A stretch of 64,000 nt of DNA. Source: Tautonia plasticadhaerens. GTDB lineage: Bacteria; Planctomycetota; Planctomycetia; Isosphaerales; Isosphaeraceae. Numbering within the stretch: the first letter of the stretch is position 1; each line of letters opens with the position of its first letter. The notes below the pieces were generated by a model. The model saw only the letters and a program-made list of their open reading frames with translations, ran no database searches and was not told the DNA's origin. Position numbers and translations under genes: made by a program. Positions 1-9,547 of this stretch are shown here, piece after piece. The stretch is from assembly GCF_007752535.1 (NCBI RefSeq), contig NZ_CP036426.1, positions 992,001-1,056,000 on the forward strand, given 5' to 3'.

Positions 1-532
1 GCCCCAGCGCCAGGCCCCCGGCCACGCCGACCCCGATCCAGACCGCGCCGTGGAAGAGCATCGGCATGACCAGGTTCACGTCCCGGGGGTCGAGCCCGCC
101 GAGGTAGTCCAGGTGCCTCGGCACCACCACGGCTGCCAGCACCGAGGGGGCCGCCGCGCCCACCGCCGCCCCGATCGCCGCCGATCGGGCCGCCACCCCG
201 GTCGACCCCCGGAGCATCCCCCCGGCCGCCCCCATCGCCAGGCCGAGCAGCGCCCCGAGCCCGCCGTAGACCGCCGCCGAGTTGGCGACGTCGGTCCTCC
301 GCTTCGACTCGGGCACGGCCACCTCCAGGGGGCCGGCCATGGTCACCACCCGCCTCGTCTCGGGCCGGAACGCCCGATGGGTCGCCTCCGACGCCCCCCA
401 GGCCGCCAACCCGGCCACCAACCCCGCCCCCAGCGCCGCACCGAGCAGCATCCCGCCGCCCGGGGGACGGGGGGCCGCACCCCCCACCGAGCCCGAATCG
501 CCTTCGGGCCGCCCGCCCTGATCGAGCGCCAT
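1..532 (-). CDS. Membrane protein, N-terminal part (cut by window edge)
   Basis: Only the first ~177 residues lie in the window; the reading frame runs off the left edge without a stop. It starts at an ATG at 532, with a Gly/Pro-rich cytoplasmic leader followed by Ala/Gly/Leu-rich hydrophobic segments at about residues 28-46, 87-105, 115-137 and 157-177. This looks like a polytopic inner-membrane protein. A polar stretch (about 50-82) separates the first two segments. Codon positions are strongly GC-biased as in a real Isosphaeraceae gene, whereas the opposite-strand frames read as Arg/Pro-rich noise. I do not recognise a family. It is transcribed away from the 1-kb intergenic region to its right. 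Confidence 0.6.
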   Translation of the reverse strand, partial: MALDQGGRPEGDSGSVGGAAPRPPGGGMLLGAALGAGLVAGLAAWGASEATHRAFRPETRRVVTMAGPLEVAVPESKRRTDVANSAAVYGGLGALLGLAMGAAGGMLRGSTGVAARSAAIGAAVGAAAPSVLAAVVVPRHLDYLGGLDPRDVNLVMPMLFHGAVWIGVGVAGGLALG

Positions 533-955
533 CAGTCTGTCTCCCGTTTCGAGTGCGACGTGACGGCCGGATCGGGAATCACCGGCCGCCGATATCGTAC
601 CCGCGTCCTGCCGCCCCCCGCGAGCGTCCCGAGGGCCGTCCGGCCGCGATTTCCCGGAATTGATGACTGGAACCCGGCCCGGACACGATGATATTGATGT
701 CCCGACCCGACCGACCCCGGGCCCCGGCCGCCCCGCGTCGACCCCTCGGGGTCGGCCCCGTCGGCTTCGCCCGGGATTCGGCCTCGGGCGGGCCTCCCGG
801 ATTCGTGCCCCCCTCGGCGTCGAGGCGAGGGGTCGATCCGGCCGGCCCGGCGGCGATCGGCCCCGCTCTTTCTCAATCGAGCCTGCGAGCGGAGACCGGC
901 ATCCTGCCCCCGTTAGTCGCGCCGGACTCGCCCCCGATCCTCCCTGGGGTCGATA

Positions 956-1073
956 CGGAGCGAACCCATTTCGGGCCTCGGGCGATCGACTCGATTCGGT
1001 CGAAACGGTCCATGGAGAAAGGGTTTGCGGAGGACGAACTCTCGGCCAGGTCGGGACCCGGTTCGGCGCACCG
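956..1073 (+). repeat. Dispersed intergenic repeat, copy A
   Basis: Starts with CGGAGCGAACCCATTTCGGGC-type sequence (956-976), and 109 nt after its first base comes GGCGCACCG (1065-1073). The same two boxes with exactly the same spacing occur in copy B, and the boxes recur with 75-nt spacing in two copies near 47 kb. The interior between the boxes is not conserved between A and B. A third degenerate box (GCGGAGGACGAAC) lies at about 1027-1039. Confidence 0.5.
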
Positions 1074-1214
1074 ACCCGTTCCCGGCCGGCGTCGGCCCGT
1101 CAGGTCCCGGCGCCGAGACTGGCCCTCGGCGACGACGATCGTCTCCGCCGATCCGGCGGGAGGGGCCGAAAGCCTTCGCCCCGGGGCCCTGGCCATCAAT
1201 CGGGTGCGCCGCGA

Positions 1215-1332
1215 CGGAGCGAACCCATTTCGGGCGCCGGGGTGGCCCGGAGTTTTTGGCACAAAGTCCTGCGATTTTTGAGGTTGCGACGATTGTTCGT
1301 GGTGGGCGGCCCCGGGGCCGTTTGGCGCACCG
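1215..1332 (+). repeat. Dispersed intergenic repeat, copy B
   Basis: The first 21 bases (1215-1235) are identical to copy A. The terminal GGCGCACCG box is at 1324-1332, again 109 nt from the first base. The interior contains TTTGAGGTTGCG (about 1277-1288), which matches the TTGAGGTTGCG of copy D at 47 kb, so B links the two loci. Confidence 0.5.
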
Positions 1333-1460
1333 GTCCCGATCCGGTCCCGCCCGGGCCGGCGACGCCGCCCCGCCGAGGGTGGGGAGGCCGGGTGAGCGAT
1401 CCCTCGGTCGACGCGGGTCAGGGTCGGCGGGAGATCGGCATCGCCGGGGGTTGGCCCGGG

Positions 1461-1469
1461 TGATAAGAT
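1461..1469 (+). promoter_or_regulatory. Extended -10 promoter for the M16 peptidase gene
   Basis: TGATAAGAT matches an extended -10 (TG-N-TAtAAT). No good -35 is seen. It would give a leader of about 100 nt before the ATG at 1579. Confidence 0.35.
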
Positions 1470-1578
1470 GACATGTCCGCCGCCTCGATCACGGCACCGA
1501 GCCTGGCCGGCGTCCTGCCGGCCGGCCCCGGGGGCCGCCCGACGAATCCCGATATCCCCGTTGAGGAGGGGGCAAGCG

Positions 1579-4272
1579 ATGGCCCGACGTCGGACCGCCG
1601 AGGCCCTCCCCGTCCCCCACGGCGACCTCCCGGTCGTCGAGCGGACGCTCCCCAACGGCCTCCGGGCGCTGATCCTGCCCCGGCCGAGGGCGGCGGTGGT
1701 CGTCTGCGACCTGTATTACCCGGTCGGCTCGGTCGACGAGCCCGAGGGGAAGACGGGGCTGGCCCACTTCGTCGAGCACATGCTCTTCAAGGGGACCAGG
1801 CGGTTCCCCAAGGGGCAGCTCGACCGCCTCACCTTCGTCAGCGCCGGCGAGGTCAACGCTGAGACCGACGAGGACTGCACCCACTACTGGTTCCGGTTCC
1901 CCCGGGATCGCTGGGAGCTGGCCCTCGACCTCGAGGCCGACCGCATGAGGGGCGCCCTGTTTGACCCCTCGGAGGTGGAGTCGGAGCGTCGGGTGATCGA
2001 CGAGGAGCGGGCCCGGGAGCTAGACTCCCCCACCGGCCGGCTCGACGAGCAGTTCCTCCTGAACTGTTACACCGCCCACCCCTACCGCAACCCGATCCTC
2101 GGCTGGCCCGAGCACCTGGACTCGATCACCGTCGACGACCTGAAGTCGTTCTACGACACGCACTACCGTCCCGACGGCGCCGTGCTGGTGCTGGCCGGGG
2201 ACCTCGACCCGGATGCGGCCTTCGACGCCGTCTCCGCCCGATTCGGCCCGATCCGGCCCGGCCGGGGGGCCCGCCGGCATCCCTCGACGGTCGAGCCCCC
2301 GCAGCGGGAGGCCCGGCGGTTCGAGCTGAAGGAGCCCGACGCGATCGCCCGGGGCCTGATCGGCTGGCACAGCGTCGCCCGGGGTCATGCCGACTCCCCG
2401 GCCCTCGGCGTGACGGCCGACCTGCTTAGCTGCGGCCGACGCTCCCGGCTCTGGGACGCCCTGGTCGAGCGCGGGAGGCTGGCGACCTACGTCGACGCCC
2501 TGCACGAGCCCTCCCACCTGGCCGGACAGATGATGGTCCAGGTCGAGGCCGTGCCCGGGGTCGACCCGAGGCGGATCGAGGCCGCCGTCCGCAAGGAGCT
2601 GGACCGCCTCGCCGCCGAGGGGCCGACCTCCGAGGAACTGCTCCGCTCCCGTCGTCGCCTGGAGGCCGCCTGGCGATGGCAGCAGGACGACCTGCCCGGC
2701 CTGGCCGGGGGCCTCGGCGTGACCGCCCTCTGGGGCCGCTGGACCGACTGGCCGGACGAGCACCGGGCCGCCCTGTCGGTGTCGGCCGACGACGTCCGGC
2801 GGGTCGCGTCGGCCTACCTCTGCGCCGAGGGCTCGACGGTCGGCTGGGCGCTGCCCCGGAACGGCCGGGCGACCGTCTCGCTGATGCCGGCGACGGCCGC
2901 CAATCCGGCCCCGAGCCCACAGCTTTCCCCGGCCCGGACCGCCGCCGCCTCGTCGGCCATGCCGACCGCCTCCCCCCGCTCGTCCGCCCCGACCCTGCCG
3001 GACTACCGGCCGAGGTCCCGGGTGCTGGACAACGGCCTCCGGGTGATCACCGAGCGCCATCCCGGCGCCGGGGTCGTCGCCCTCGAACTCTTCGTCGACG
3101 CCGATTCGACCCGGGAGGCCGTGCCCGGCGCCGCCTACCTCACCGGCCGGCTGCTGGAGGAGGGGACCGGACGGCGGTCGGCCGAGGAGCTGGCCGAGGC
3201 GGTCGAGGACGTGGGCGCCGTGCTCGACGCGGGCTCCACCGGGGCCTCGTTGGAGATCCGGGCCGAGGACCTGGCCCTGGGGATCGAGGTCCTGGCCGAC
3301 CTGGTCCGCCGCCCCACCTTCCCCGGGGACGCCGTCTCCTGGGCCAAGCGGCGGACCGTCGCCGAGCTGCGGGGGGACCGGGACGACCCGGCCTTCCGCG
3401 CCGACCTGCTGTTCCGGGGCCTCGTCTACGGCGACCACCCCTACGCCCGGGACTCCCGGGGGACCCCCCGACAGCTCTCCGGCCTGACCCGGGACGACGT
3501 GGTGGCGCACCACCGCCGCTACTTCGCCCCGGACAACGCCGTGCTCGTCGCCGTCGGCGACTACGAGCCCCGGGCCCTCCGCACCCTGCTGGCCCGGCAC
3601 TTCGGCGACTGGAGGCCGGTCGGCCGCCCCGCCCCCCCCGTGCCGATGCCCCGCCGGTCGAGCCGGCCGAGGACCCGGCGGGTCGACCACCCGGGGGAGC
3701 AGGTCCACCTGATGATCGGGCACCTGGGCGTGGAGCGTCGGCACCCGGACTTCGAGGCCCTGGCGGTGCTCGACCACGTCTTCGGCTCGGGCCCGGGCTT
3801 CACCGACCGCCTCAGCGCCTCGCTCCGGGACGACCTGGGCCTGGCCTACAGCGTCTCCGGCGGCATGACCGACTCGGCCGACCGCGCCGCCGGGGTCTTC
3901 CGGGTCTACGTCGGCACCGGACCGGACGAGGCGGAGCTCGCCGTCTCGGCGGTGCTCGACCAGATCCGGGCCCTGCACCGGGGCGACTTCGGCGACGAGG
4001 AGGTGGCCCAGGCGGTCCACTACCTCCGGGGCTCCTGGGTCTTCGACTACCAGACCGTCAGCCAGCGGTCCGACCGCCTGGTCGACCTCGCCTACTACGG
4101 GCTGCCGCTGGACGACCCGATCCGGATGCCGGCCCGGCTCGCCCGGCTGTCGCCGTCGGACATCCGCCGGGTCGCCCGCCGCCACATCGACCCGACCGCC
4201 CTCGTCCGGGTCGAGTACGGGCCGCTCCGGGGCCGGGCCCGCCGCCGGTCCGCCCGGCCCGAGTGCGCCTGA
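1579..4272 (+). CDS. M16 family zinc peptidase, two fused M16 halves
   Basis: An 897-residue insulinase/pitrilysin-family protein that degrades peptides within a closed two-lobed chamber. The first half carries the inverted zinc motif HxxEH (HFVEH, about residue 70) and a downstream acidic helix (ESERRVIDEE) supplying the third ligand. The second half, after a Pro/Ala/Ser-rich linker at about 440-475, repeats the M16 fold but has AYLTGRLLEEGT where the zinc motif would be, so it is the usual non-catalytic partner. No signal peptide is evident. The ATG at 1579 is chosen because GAGGAGGGGG lies 7-15 nt upstream and homology starts just after. Bacteria often encode the halves as two adjacent genes; here they are fused. 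It is followed convergently by the small secreted protein at 4303-4857. Confidence 0.88.
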   Translation: MARRRTAEALPVPHGDLPVVERTLPNGLRALILPRPRAAVVVCDLYYPVGSVDEPEGKTGLAHFVEHMLFKGTRRFPKGQLDRLTFVSAGEVNAETDEDCTHYWFRFPRDRWELALDLEADRMRGALFDPSEVESERRVIDEERARELDSPTGRLDEQFLLNCYTAHPYRNPILGWPEHLDSITVDDLKSFYDTHYRPDGAVLVLAGDLDPDAAFDAVSARFGPIRPGRGARRHPSTVEPPQREARRFELKEPDAIARGLIGWHSVARGHADSPALGVTADLLSCGRRSRLWDALVERGRLATYVDALHEPSHLAGQMMVQVEAVPGVDPRRIEAAVRKELDRLAAEGPTSEELLRSRRRLEAAWRWQQDDLPGLAGGLGVTALWGRWTDWPDEHRAALSVSADDVRRVASAYLCAEGSTVGWALPRNGRATVSLMPATAANPAPSPQLSPARTAAASSAMPTASPRSSAPTLPDYRPRSRVLDNGLRVITERHPGAGVVALELFVDADSTREAVPGAAYLTGRLLEEGTGRRSAEELAEAVEDVGAVLDAGSTGASLEIRAEDLALGIEVLADLVRRPTFPGDAVSWAKRRTVAELRGDRDDPAFRADLLFRGLVYGDHPYARDSRGTPRQLSGLTRDDVVAHHRRYFAPDNAVLVAVGDYEPRALRTLLARHFGDWRPVGRPAPPVPMPRRSSRPRTRRVDHPGEQVHLMIGHLGVERRHPDFEALAVLDHVFGSGPGFTDRLSASLRDDLGLAYSVSGGMTDSADRAAGVFRVYVGTGPDEAELAVSAVLDQIRALHRGDFGDEEVAQAVHYLRGSWVFDYQTVSQRSDRLVDLAYYGLPLDDPIRMPARLARLSPSDIRRVARRHIDPTALVRVEYGPLRGRARRRSARPECA

Positions 4273-4279
4273 TCCGGCG

Positions 4280-4300
4280 GGGCCGGCCGGGCGCCGGCCC
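4280..4300. terminator. Hairpin between convergent genes
   Basis: GGGCCGGC-CGGGC-GCCGGCCC forms a perfect 8-bp stem between the stop codons of the peptidase and the convergent secreted protein. It has no U-tract, as is common in very GC-rich genomes. Likely a bidirectional terminator. Confidence 0.45.
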
Positions 4301-4302
4301 GG

Positions 4303-4857
4303 TCAGGGGGTCGTGATCTCCGTCAGCTCGATGGTCGTCGTCTTCTTCGCCGCGTCGACCCGGGTGACGGCCTTGAGGAGCTGTCCGGGGGCCTCGTCGG
4401 AGTACCAGGTCCGGGTGATCGCCCGGCCGGCTTCGGTCTGGTCCTTGGTCTCGTACCACCGGGCCTCGAAGGTGCGGCCCGCCAGTTCGAGCGTCTCCGA
4501 CCCCTCGGCCAGGGGGTTGATGGGCTTGCCGATGTCCTCCTTCGTCATCCCGGCGGGCAGCGGGAACCAGCGTCGGTGGCGCAGCTTCAGGGTCGACTCC
4601 TCGGCCGAGTCCCCCGCCCCGGCCCGATGGACCTGCTCGACGACCGCCTGGGAGTCGTCGATCGACACCAGCCGCTGGGTCGTCGTCGACTCCAGCCTGC
4701 TCCCCTGGGACTCGGTCACCGTCCGGAGCGTCAGGGTGGTGCCCGGCTCGAACTCCGACCAACTCGAATAGATCGGGGCCTCGACCATCTGCCCCCCCGC
4801 GGCGGGGGCGATCAGGGCGAGGGTGAGGGCGGCGGTCGCGGCGATCGGGCGGGTCAT
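4303..4857 (-). CDS. Hypothetical secreted protein
   Basis: 184 residues with a clear signal peptide ([21 protein letters not shown], cleavage probably after AAG or GGQ). The mature part is rich in beta-prone Thr/Val segments ([40 protein letters not shown]) and a [12 protein letters not shown] motif. This resembles a small periplasmic domain that may bind or be modified at the envelope. Similar proteins are common as orphans in planctomycetes, but I do not recognise a named family. The start at 4857 is preceded by a GGAG-type ribosome-binding site. The 274-bp region to its right holds the promoters for this gene and the divergent DUF1559 gene. Confidence 0.7.
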   Translation of the reverse strand: MTRPIAATAALTLALIAPAAGGQMVEAPIYSSWSEFEPGTTLTLRTVTESQGSRLESTTTQRLVSIDDSQAVVEQVHRAGAGDSAEESTLKLRHRRWFPLPAGMTKEDIGKPINPLAEGSETLELAGRTFEARWYETKDQTEAGRAITRTWYSDEAPGQLLKAVTRVDAAKKTTTIELTEITTP

Positions 4858-5131
4858 CTCGGGGGCTCCTGTCCTCGGGGCTCGTCTCGGCCCGATCGCG
4901 TCCGATCGGGCACGACACGGTAACGGAACGGGGAGCGTTTCCCAAAGGACTTCATCCGGATTTCATCATGCCAGCGATCCTTTGGGCATTGCGTGGTTGG
5001 GCGAGGGTGGCAAGGTTCATGGGGGTTTAATCGTTCCGACATATCACCGCTACGCGATCGGGGACAATACGGACTCTCCCACCCGACCGTCCCTCCGTCC
5101 CACACCGAACCCGATCCCCGGAGACGCCATC

Positions 5132-6271
5132 GTGACCTCCCCGACCCGGTCCCCCCGAATCCGCCGGGCCTTCACGCTGATCGAGCTGCTGGTAGTAATC
5201 GCCATCATCGGCGTGCTCATCGCCCTGCTGCTGCCCGCGGTGCAGAGCGCCCGGGAGGCCGCCCGCCGGGCCCAGTGCACCAACAACCTCAAGCAGATCG
5301 GCCTGGGGTTCATGAACTTCGAGAGCGCCAACGGCCACCTGCCCCAGGGGGCGCACGACGGCCACCCGCAGGCCGTCACGGCGAGCGGCGCCCCGTCCCC
5401 CTCCGGCTACAACTACGACGAGCAGCCCCCCTCCTACGGCGGGACGACCTGCTGCAACGCCGCCACCCCGGAGGGCTGGAATCACTTCTTCCACATCCTG
5501 CCGTTCATGGAGCAGCAGCAGACCTACGACCTGGCCAATTTCGACCTCCCGCCCATCTGGCCGACCAACACCCGACCGGCCGACTACAACAACGGCGAGA
5601 ACGACGTCGCCCGGGTCTCGATCGCCATCTACAACTGCCCGACCCGTCGCCCGCTGGAGCGCTACGGCAACGACCCCGTCACCGCGACCACCCGGAACGA
5701 CTACGCCGGATGCGCGGGCTTCTACCACGGCGAGTATTACGAGTGCCGGACCAGCGTCTTCATCCCCCCCCCGCCCAACGGCATCGAGGACCCCGCCAAC
5801 TACGCCGACGAGCGGGCCAACCTCAACCACGGCAACACGGGCAAGCGCAAGGGCGCGATCGTCTGGAGCGGCCGGGGCGCCACCCGCAAGCTGGCCGACT
5901 TCCGGGACGGGACCTCGAACTCGATCCTCGTCTCCGAGAAGAGCCTTCCCCTGGACCGGTTCGGCGCCGACGGCGGCGACAACGAGAGGTGGAACAACGC
6001 CGGCTGGGATGAAGACAACATCCGCTACCACTTCGTCCCCATCCCCGACTCGCAGGCCCCGTCCTTCAACGGCCAGTGCTCGACCCCGCCCTCGCCGACC
6101 ACCGGCGGCACGCTCTGGCGGCGGATGTTCGGCAGCTCGCACCCCGGCGGCCTGAACGTCCTGCTCGGCGACGGCTCCGTCCGGTTCGTCAAGTTCACGA
6201 TCGACCCGTCGGCCTTCCGCCGGCTGGCCGTGATCGACGACGGCGAGCCGATGAGCGCCGACCAGTACTGA
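5132..6271 (+). CDS. DUF1559 pseudopilin-like protein (copy 1)
   Basis: 379 residues. The N-terminus is a type IV/type II prepilin signal ([19 protein letters not shown]), with a basic leader, Phe at +1, Glu at +5 and a hydrophobic helix. This is followed by the DUF1559 signature ([20 protein letters not shown]) and a C-terminal H-x9-DG motif ([14 protein letters not shown]). Planctomycetes carry dozens to hundreds of such paralogues; they are thought to be exported or assembled by a pseudopilin system, but their function is unknown. The only reasonable start is the GTG at 5132 with GGAGA 8 nt upstream; there is no in-frame ATG between it and the prepilin motif. The central region has paired Cys residues (TTCCN, YNCPTRR) usual for the family. 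It is followed by a tiny lipoprotein, a frequent pairing. Confidence 0.9.
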   Translation: MTSPTRSPRIRRAFTLIELLVVIAIIGVLIALLLPAVQSAREAARRAQCTNNLKQIGLGFMNFESANGHLPQGAHDGHPQAVTASGAPSPSGYNYDEQPPSYGGTTCCNAATPEGWNHFFHILPFMEQQQTYDLANFDLPPIWPTNTRPADYNNGENDVARVSIAIYNCPTRRPLERYGNDPVTATTRNDYAGCAGFYHGEYYECRTSVFIPPPPNGIEDPANYADERANLNHGNTGKRKGAIVWSGRGATRKLADFRDGTSNSILVSEKSLPLDRFGADGGDNERWNNAGWDEDNIRYHFVPIPDSQAPSFNGQCSTPPSPTTGGTLWRRMFGSSHPGGLNVLLGDGSVRFVKFTIDPSAFRRLAVIDDGEPMSADQY

Positions 6272-6315
6272 GCACGACCCGCCCCGGGACCGAACGAACC
6301 GATCGAGGGGAATCC

Positions 6316-6510
6316 ATGCGAATACTGATGAAGGTCGCCCTGCTGTCCGGCCTCGCGGCCGCCTCCGCCGGCTGCGGCGGTGCCGAGGAGCCGATCACCG
6401 ACCCGTCCCAACTGCCCCCGCTGACCGAGGAGCAGGAGGCGGAGATCCAGGCCCGAGACGCCGAGATCGCGGACGAGGAGCAGCAGGGTGGGGTCGTCCC
6501 CCCCGGCTGA
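6316..6510 (+). CDS. Small lipoprotein
   Basis: A 64-residue protein with a lipoprotein signal peptide and lipobox (AAASAGCGG, Cys at about residue 22), then a short acidic tail (EEQEAEIQARDAEIADEEQQ) that probably forms a single helix. The ATG at 6316 follows a GAGGGG ribosome-binding site. It starts 44 nt after the DUF1559 stop and ends before a strong terminator hairpin, so the two probably form one transcript. Short Cys-acylated proteins of this kind often follow DUF1559 genes in planctomycetes. Function unknown. Confidence 0.72.
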   Translation: MRILMKVALLSGLAAASAGCGGAEEPITDPSQLPPLTEEQEAEIQARDAEIADEEQQGGVVPPG

Positions 6511-6540
6511 TCCGGTCCGGGTGAGAGTCAGGACACGCCG

Positions 6541-6574
6541 GGCCCGGCATCGGTCCGCCGACCGATGCCGGGCC
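6541..6574. terminator. Strong bidirectional terminator hairpin
   Basis: A perfect 15-bp stem (GGCCCGGCATCGGTC paired with its complement) and 4-nt loop CGCC lie between the lipoprotein (+) and the beta-helix gene (-), which converge here. Confidence 0.7.
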
Positions 6575-6593
6575 GGCCCGCCTCCCGGCCGCC

Positions 6594-7973
6594 TCAACCG
6601 GCGCCGGGGAAGGCGACCGTCCCATCCACCGACACCCCGTCCCCTCCGCGGTCGACGACGATCGCGGCCTCGCCCCCCGAGACCACGTTGCCCCGGATCG
6701 AGACCCCGGGGCAGCGTCCCCTCAGGCGGATCGCCTCGGTCATGGAGGGCTCCGGCCTCCGGTCGATCACGGTGCAGCCCTCGACGATCGCCCCCCGGAC
6801 GCCGTCCAGCTCGACGCCCCTCGCCGTCGGGTCGAGCACCTGGCAATGGCCGATGGTGACCGCCTCCGAGTCCCGGACCGCGATCGCGGCCCCGCGATCG
6901 GGCCGTCCCGACCGGACCCCTTCGAGGATCAGGCCGGTCATCGACACCGCCGAGGAGCGGCGGACGACGATCCCGTCGCGATAGGACCCCCGGTAGTCGG
7001 GGTTGTGGTCGATCGTGTTCGCCCCGAGGTTGATGATCCGGCATCCGTCGATGTCGACCGAGTGCCGCTCGGCCGACGCGAACGAGTTGCCGGAGACGGC
7101 CACCGCCCGGCATCGCCGGAGCCAGAGGTTCCGCTCCTGGTCCTGGAGCACGTTGCCGACGATCGTCCAGAGGCCGGCCCCCGCCGCGTCGTCCCGCTCG
7201 GGGCCCTCGATCCGGACGTTCGACCCGTCGGGGCTGGGCTTGGCCTGGATCGTGTTCGAGGCGATCGTCCCCTCCCGGACCGTCCCCTCTCGGGCGTCGA
7301 TCCAGACGTCGGCCGAGTCGGGGTCCCCCTCCCGGTCGGCGTCGTTGTACTCGATGTCGTTGCCGGTGATCTGGAGGTTGCGGACCTCGCTCCGGGCGAC
7401 CTTGATGCCCGCATGCCGCTGATAGCTGATGTGGCAGGCCGAGATGATCGCCTGGTGCAGGTTCACCCCGTCGAAGTAGACGCCGATCGCCGGGCCCCGG
7501 CCGTCGTAGATGTGGCAGGCGTCGAGCAGGAGGTTCCGGTTCCTCCGGGTCAGGTGCACGCCGATGAGGCACTGACGGATGTGGATGCCCTGGAGGGTGG
7601 CCTGGACCGTGCCCGTCAGCTCGACCCCGACGGCGCCGTCGTGCTCGCCGAAGATCTCGATCCCGGAGACGGTCGGCATCCGCTCCCGGGTCGCCACCGA
7701 GGGGGTCTGCGATCCCGGGTCGGCCGTCCCCTCGTGGGAGCCGACGACCCGGAACGCGGGCCCCTCGCCCCTCATCACCACCCGGGCGGTGCCGTCCCCC
7801 CTGATCGAAATCGGGCCGGAGCGGGAGAGGTCGACCTCGACCGGGCTCGAGAGGAGATAGGTGCCCCGGTCGAACGCGATCGAGCCGTCCCCGGCCTCGA
7901 CCGCGTGGCGGATCGCCTCGGTGTCGTCGGTCGAGCCGTCTCCGGCGGCGCCAAAATCTCGGACGGATGCCAT
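6594..7973 (-). CDS. Right-handed parallel beta-helix protein (pectate-lyase-3 type)
   Basis: 459 residues. The N-terminus VRDFGAAGDGSTDDTEAIRHAV is the hallmark of the pectate_lyase_3 / GH28-like superfamily, followed by many short beta-helix rungs (repeats of the form 'xxNxIxxN', e.g. SNTIQAK, GNVLQDQ, GNSFASA, ANTIDHN, GNVVSGG). Members cleave or bind polysaccharides or act as structural spikes; no catalytic set could be assigned by eye. Unusually there is no signal peptide: the helix superfamily motif begins within five residues of the Met. It starts 51 nt downstream of the YVTN-repeat gene on the same strand, so the two are probably co-transcribed. Confidence 0.8.
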   Translation of the reverse strand: MASVRDFGAAGDGSTDDTEAIRHAVEAGDGSIAFDRGTYLLSSPVEVDLSRSGPISIRGDGTARVVMRGEGPAFRVVGSHEGTADPGSQTPSVATRERMPTVSGIEIFGEHDGAVGVELTGTVQATLQGIHIRQCLIGVHLTRRNRNLLLDACHIYDGRGPAIGVYFDGVNLHQAIISACHISYQRHAGIKVARSEVRNLQITGNDIEYNDADREGDPDSADVWIDAREGTVREGTIASNTIQAKPSPDGSNVRIEGPERDDAAGAGLWTIVGNVLQDQERNLWLRRCRAVAVSGNSFASAERHSVDIDGCRIINLGANTIDHNPDYRGSYRDGIVVRRSSAVSMTGLILEGVRSGRPDRGAAIAVRDSEAVTIGHCQVLDPTARGVELDGVRGAIVEGCTVIDRRPEPSMTEAIRLRGRCPGVSIRGNVVSGGEAAIVVDRGGDGVSVDGTVAFPGAG

Positions 7974-8024
7974 GGGAATGGATCCTCGTGGTCGTCGGCG
8001 GTCGGGTCGCGACGGACCCTCCGT

Positions 8025-9152
8025 TCAGTCTCCCCTCACCCGGCCGAGGCCGAACTGGTCGCCGGCCCGGACGGGCTCGTCCCCCTCGAACTGGACCTCG
8101 ACCACCTTCTCGCTCATGACGGGGTTGCCGTGCTCGTCGGCGAGGGTGGCGATGATCTCGCGCGAGGCGACGTCGATCACGTCGCCGGTCGAGGGCCAGG
8201 CGAGGGTGCCGTCGAGGCTGAAGGTGATCCAGCCGGGCTCCTCCCGGACGGCGATGCTCCCGGCCTGCTCGGGCGGGAACGTGGTGTTGTCGAAGATATG
8301 GACCCGCTGATTCGTCGCGTCCATCACCCAGACCTCCGACTCGTCCGGCGTGAGGCCGATGCCGTGGCTGGGGCAGCCGTGGCGCTTGACCGGGCCCTTC
8401 TCGAAGCCCCGGACCTCGACCCGGGCGAGCTTCTCGCCGGTGGCGAGGTCGCCGACCTCGAAGCCGAGCAGGTCGTTCACGCAGACGTAGCATCGCGTCT
8501 GGGAGCCGTCGACCGTGAACGGGCGGATCGATGCGGCGAAGGGGCCGACGGTCCCGGCGATGGTGTGCGTCGAGGTGTCCGCGACGGTCAGCAGCGGCGA
8601 CCGCAGCCCGGCGAGGTAGGCGAAGCGGCCGTCCGGGCCGTAGACCGTGTTGTGGGCGCCGGAGTCGGGGACGATCCTGGCGATCACGTCGCCGGTCATC
8701 GCGTCGACCACGTGCCAGTGCTCCTTCTCGAACGACGGGAGGTAGATCGTCTTCCCGTCGGGGGAGAGGGACATGCGGTCGCAGCCCCCCTCGTAGGCCT
8801 TCTCCCAGAGCAGTTCGTCGGTCTCCAGGTCGAGGCACATGAGCGTCTCGATCGTGCTGATGTAGACGCGGTCGGTCTCGGCGCTGGCGCAGATGCCCTT
8901 GACGTTGATCGGCGACCCGTCGTCGTCCAGGCCCCCGGTCGGGATGCGTCGGAGGAGGCGATGGCCGTCGTCGACGTCGAAGACGAGCAGGCCGTGGCCG
9001 CCGTACTCGAGGTAGTTGCGGATGCCCGGTGCGGCGACGTAGAGGAGCCTCCGGGTGCCCTCGGCCGCCGGGTCGTCGGCGAGGGCGGGGAGGGGGACCA
9101 TCACGGCGAGGATGGAGAGCAAGGCGCGTCGGGTCGGGTCGGGCATCGACAT
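8025..9152 (-). CDS. YVTN-type beta-propeller protein, secreted
   Basis: 375 residues. The N-terminal signal (MPDPTRRALLSILAVMVPLPALADDP, with an RR pair that could be Tat) precedes about seven repeats of the YVTN/surface-layer propeller type: LLYVAAPG..LEYGGHGLLVFDVDD, RVYISTIETLMCLDLET, MSLSPDGKTIYLPSFE, YGPDGRFAYLAGL, GLTPDESEVWVMDATN, ITFSLDGTLAW. Such propellers are usually extracytoplasmic binding or scaffold modules. The start is taken at the ATG at 9152; a second ATG two codons later (9146) is equally well placed relative to GGAGGGG. The gene lies directly upstream of the beta-helix gene and probably forms an operon with it. Confidence 0.78.
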   Translation of the reverse strand: MSMPDPTRRALLSILAVMVPLPALADDPAAEGTRRLLYVAAPGIRNYLEYGGHGLLVFDVDDGHRLLRRIPTGGLDDDGSPINVKGICASAETDRVYISTIETLMCLDLETDELLWEKAYEGGCDRMSLSPDGKTIYLPSFEKEHWHVVDAMTGDVIARIVPDSGAHNTVYGPDGRFAYLAGLRSPLLTVADTSTHTIAGTVGPFAASIRPFTVDGSQTRCYVCVNDLLGFEVGDLATGEKLARVEVRGFEKGPVKRHGCPSHGIGLTPDESEVWVMDATNQRVHIFDNTTFPPEQAGSIAVREEPGWITFSLDGTLAWPSTGDVIDVASREIIATLADEHGNPVMSEKVVEVQFEGDEPVRAGDQFGLGRVRGD

Positions 9153-9547
9153 GGGCCCCTCCGTCGTTCGGCTCGGGTCTCCGGGGACGGGCGACCCCAG
9201 GCGCCCGGTCCCGACGATCGGCCAGGCTACAGCGCGTCGTGGGGCGGGGCAACGAGCCGCCGTCGGCGGGGCTGGCCCCGGGACGTAGGGCTGTGGGACG
9301 GACGGCGGGAGCACGGGAGGAGGGGGACGGGCGCCCGGACCGGCTCTACGTAGACGCTCCTCGGGGCCCGTCGGGCGCGTCCCGGGCCGGTCCGATCGGC
9401 CGACGGGACCCGGAAGTCGCCTTGCCGTGACGGCGGGTGCGTGTATCCTCCGAGGGCCCCGAACCCGGTCCGGGGCGTCCCCGGAGGGGGGAGCGCCGGC
9501 CGGGTCCCGCCCAGGATCTCGCTGGGGAGTCACGGAGGATGAACTCG

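Larger units (their letters stand above)
533..1578. other. Long intergenic region with two repeat copies
   Basis: About 1 kb with no convincing gene: all open frames here are Arg/Pro/Gly-rich and overlap each other on both strands, as expected of very GC-rich noncoding DNA. It lies between the divergently transcribed membrane protein and M16 peptidase genes. It carries two copies of a dispersed repeat (956-1073 and 1215-1332, listed separately) and an extended -10 promoter just before the peptidase gene. Confidence 0.6.

Noticed and set aside
1579-4272. Loss of the zinc motif in the second half of the M16 peptidase as gene decay
   Set aside because: One active and one inactive half is the normal arrangement in this family.
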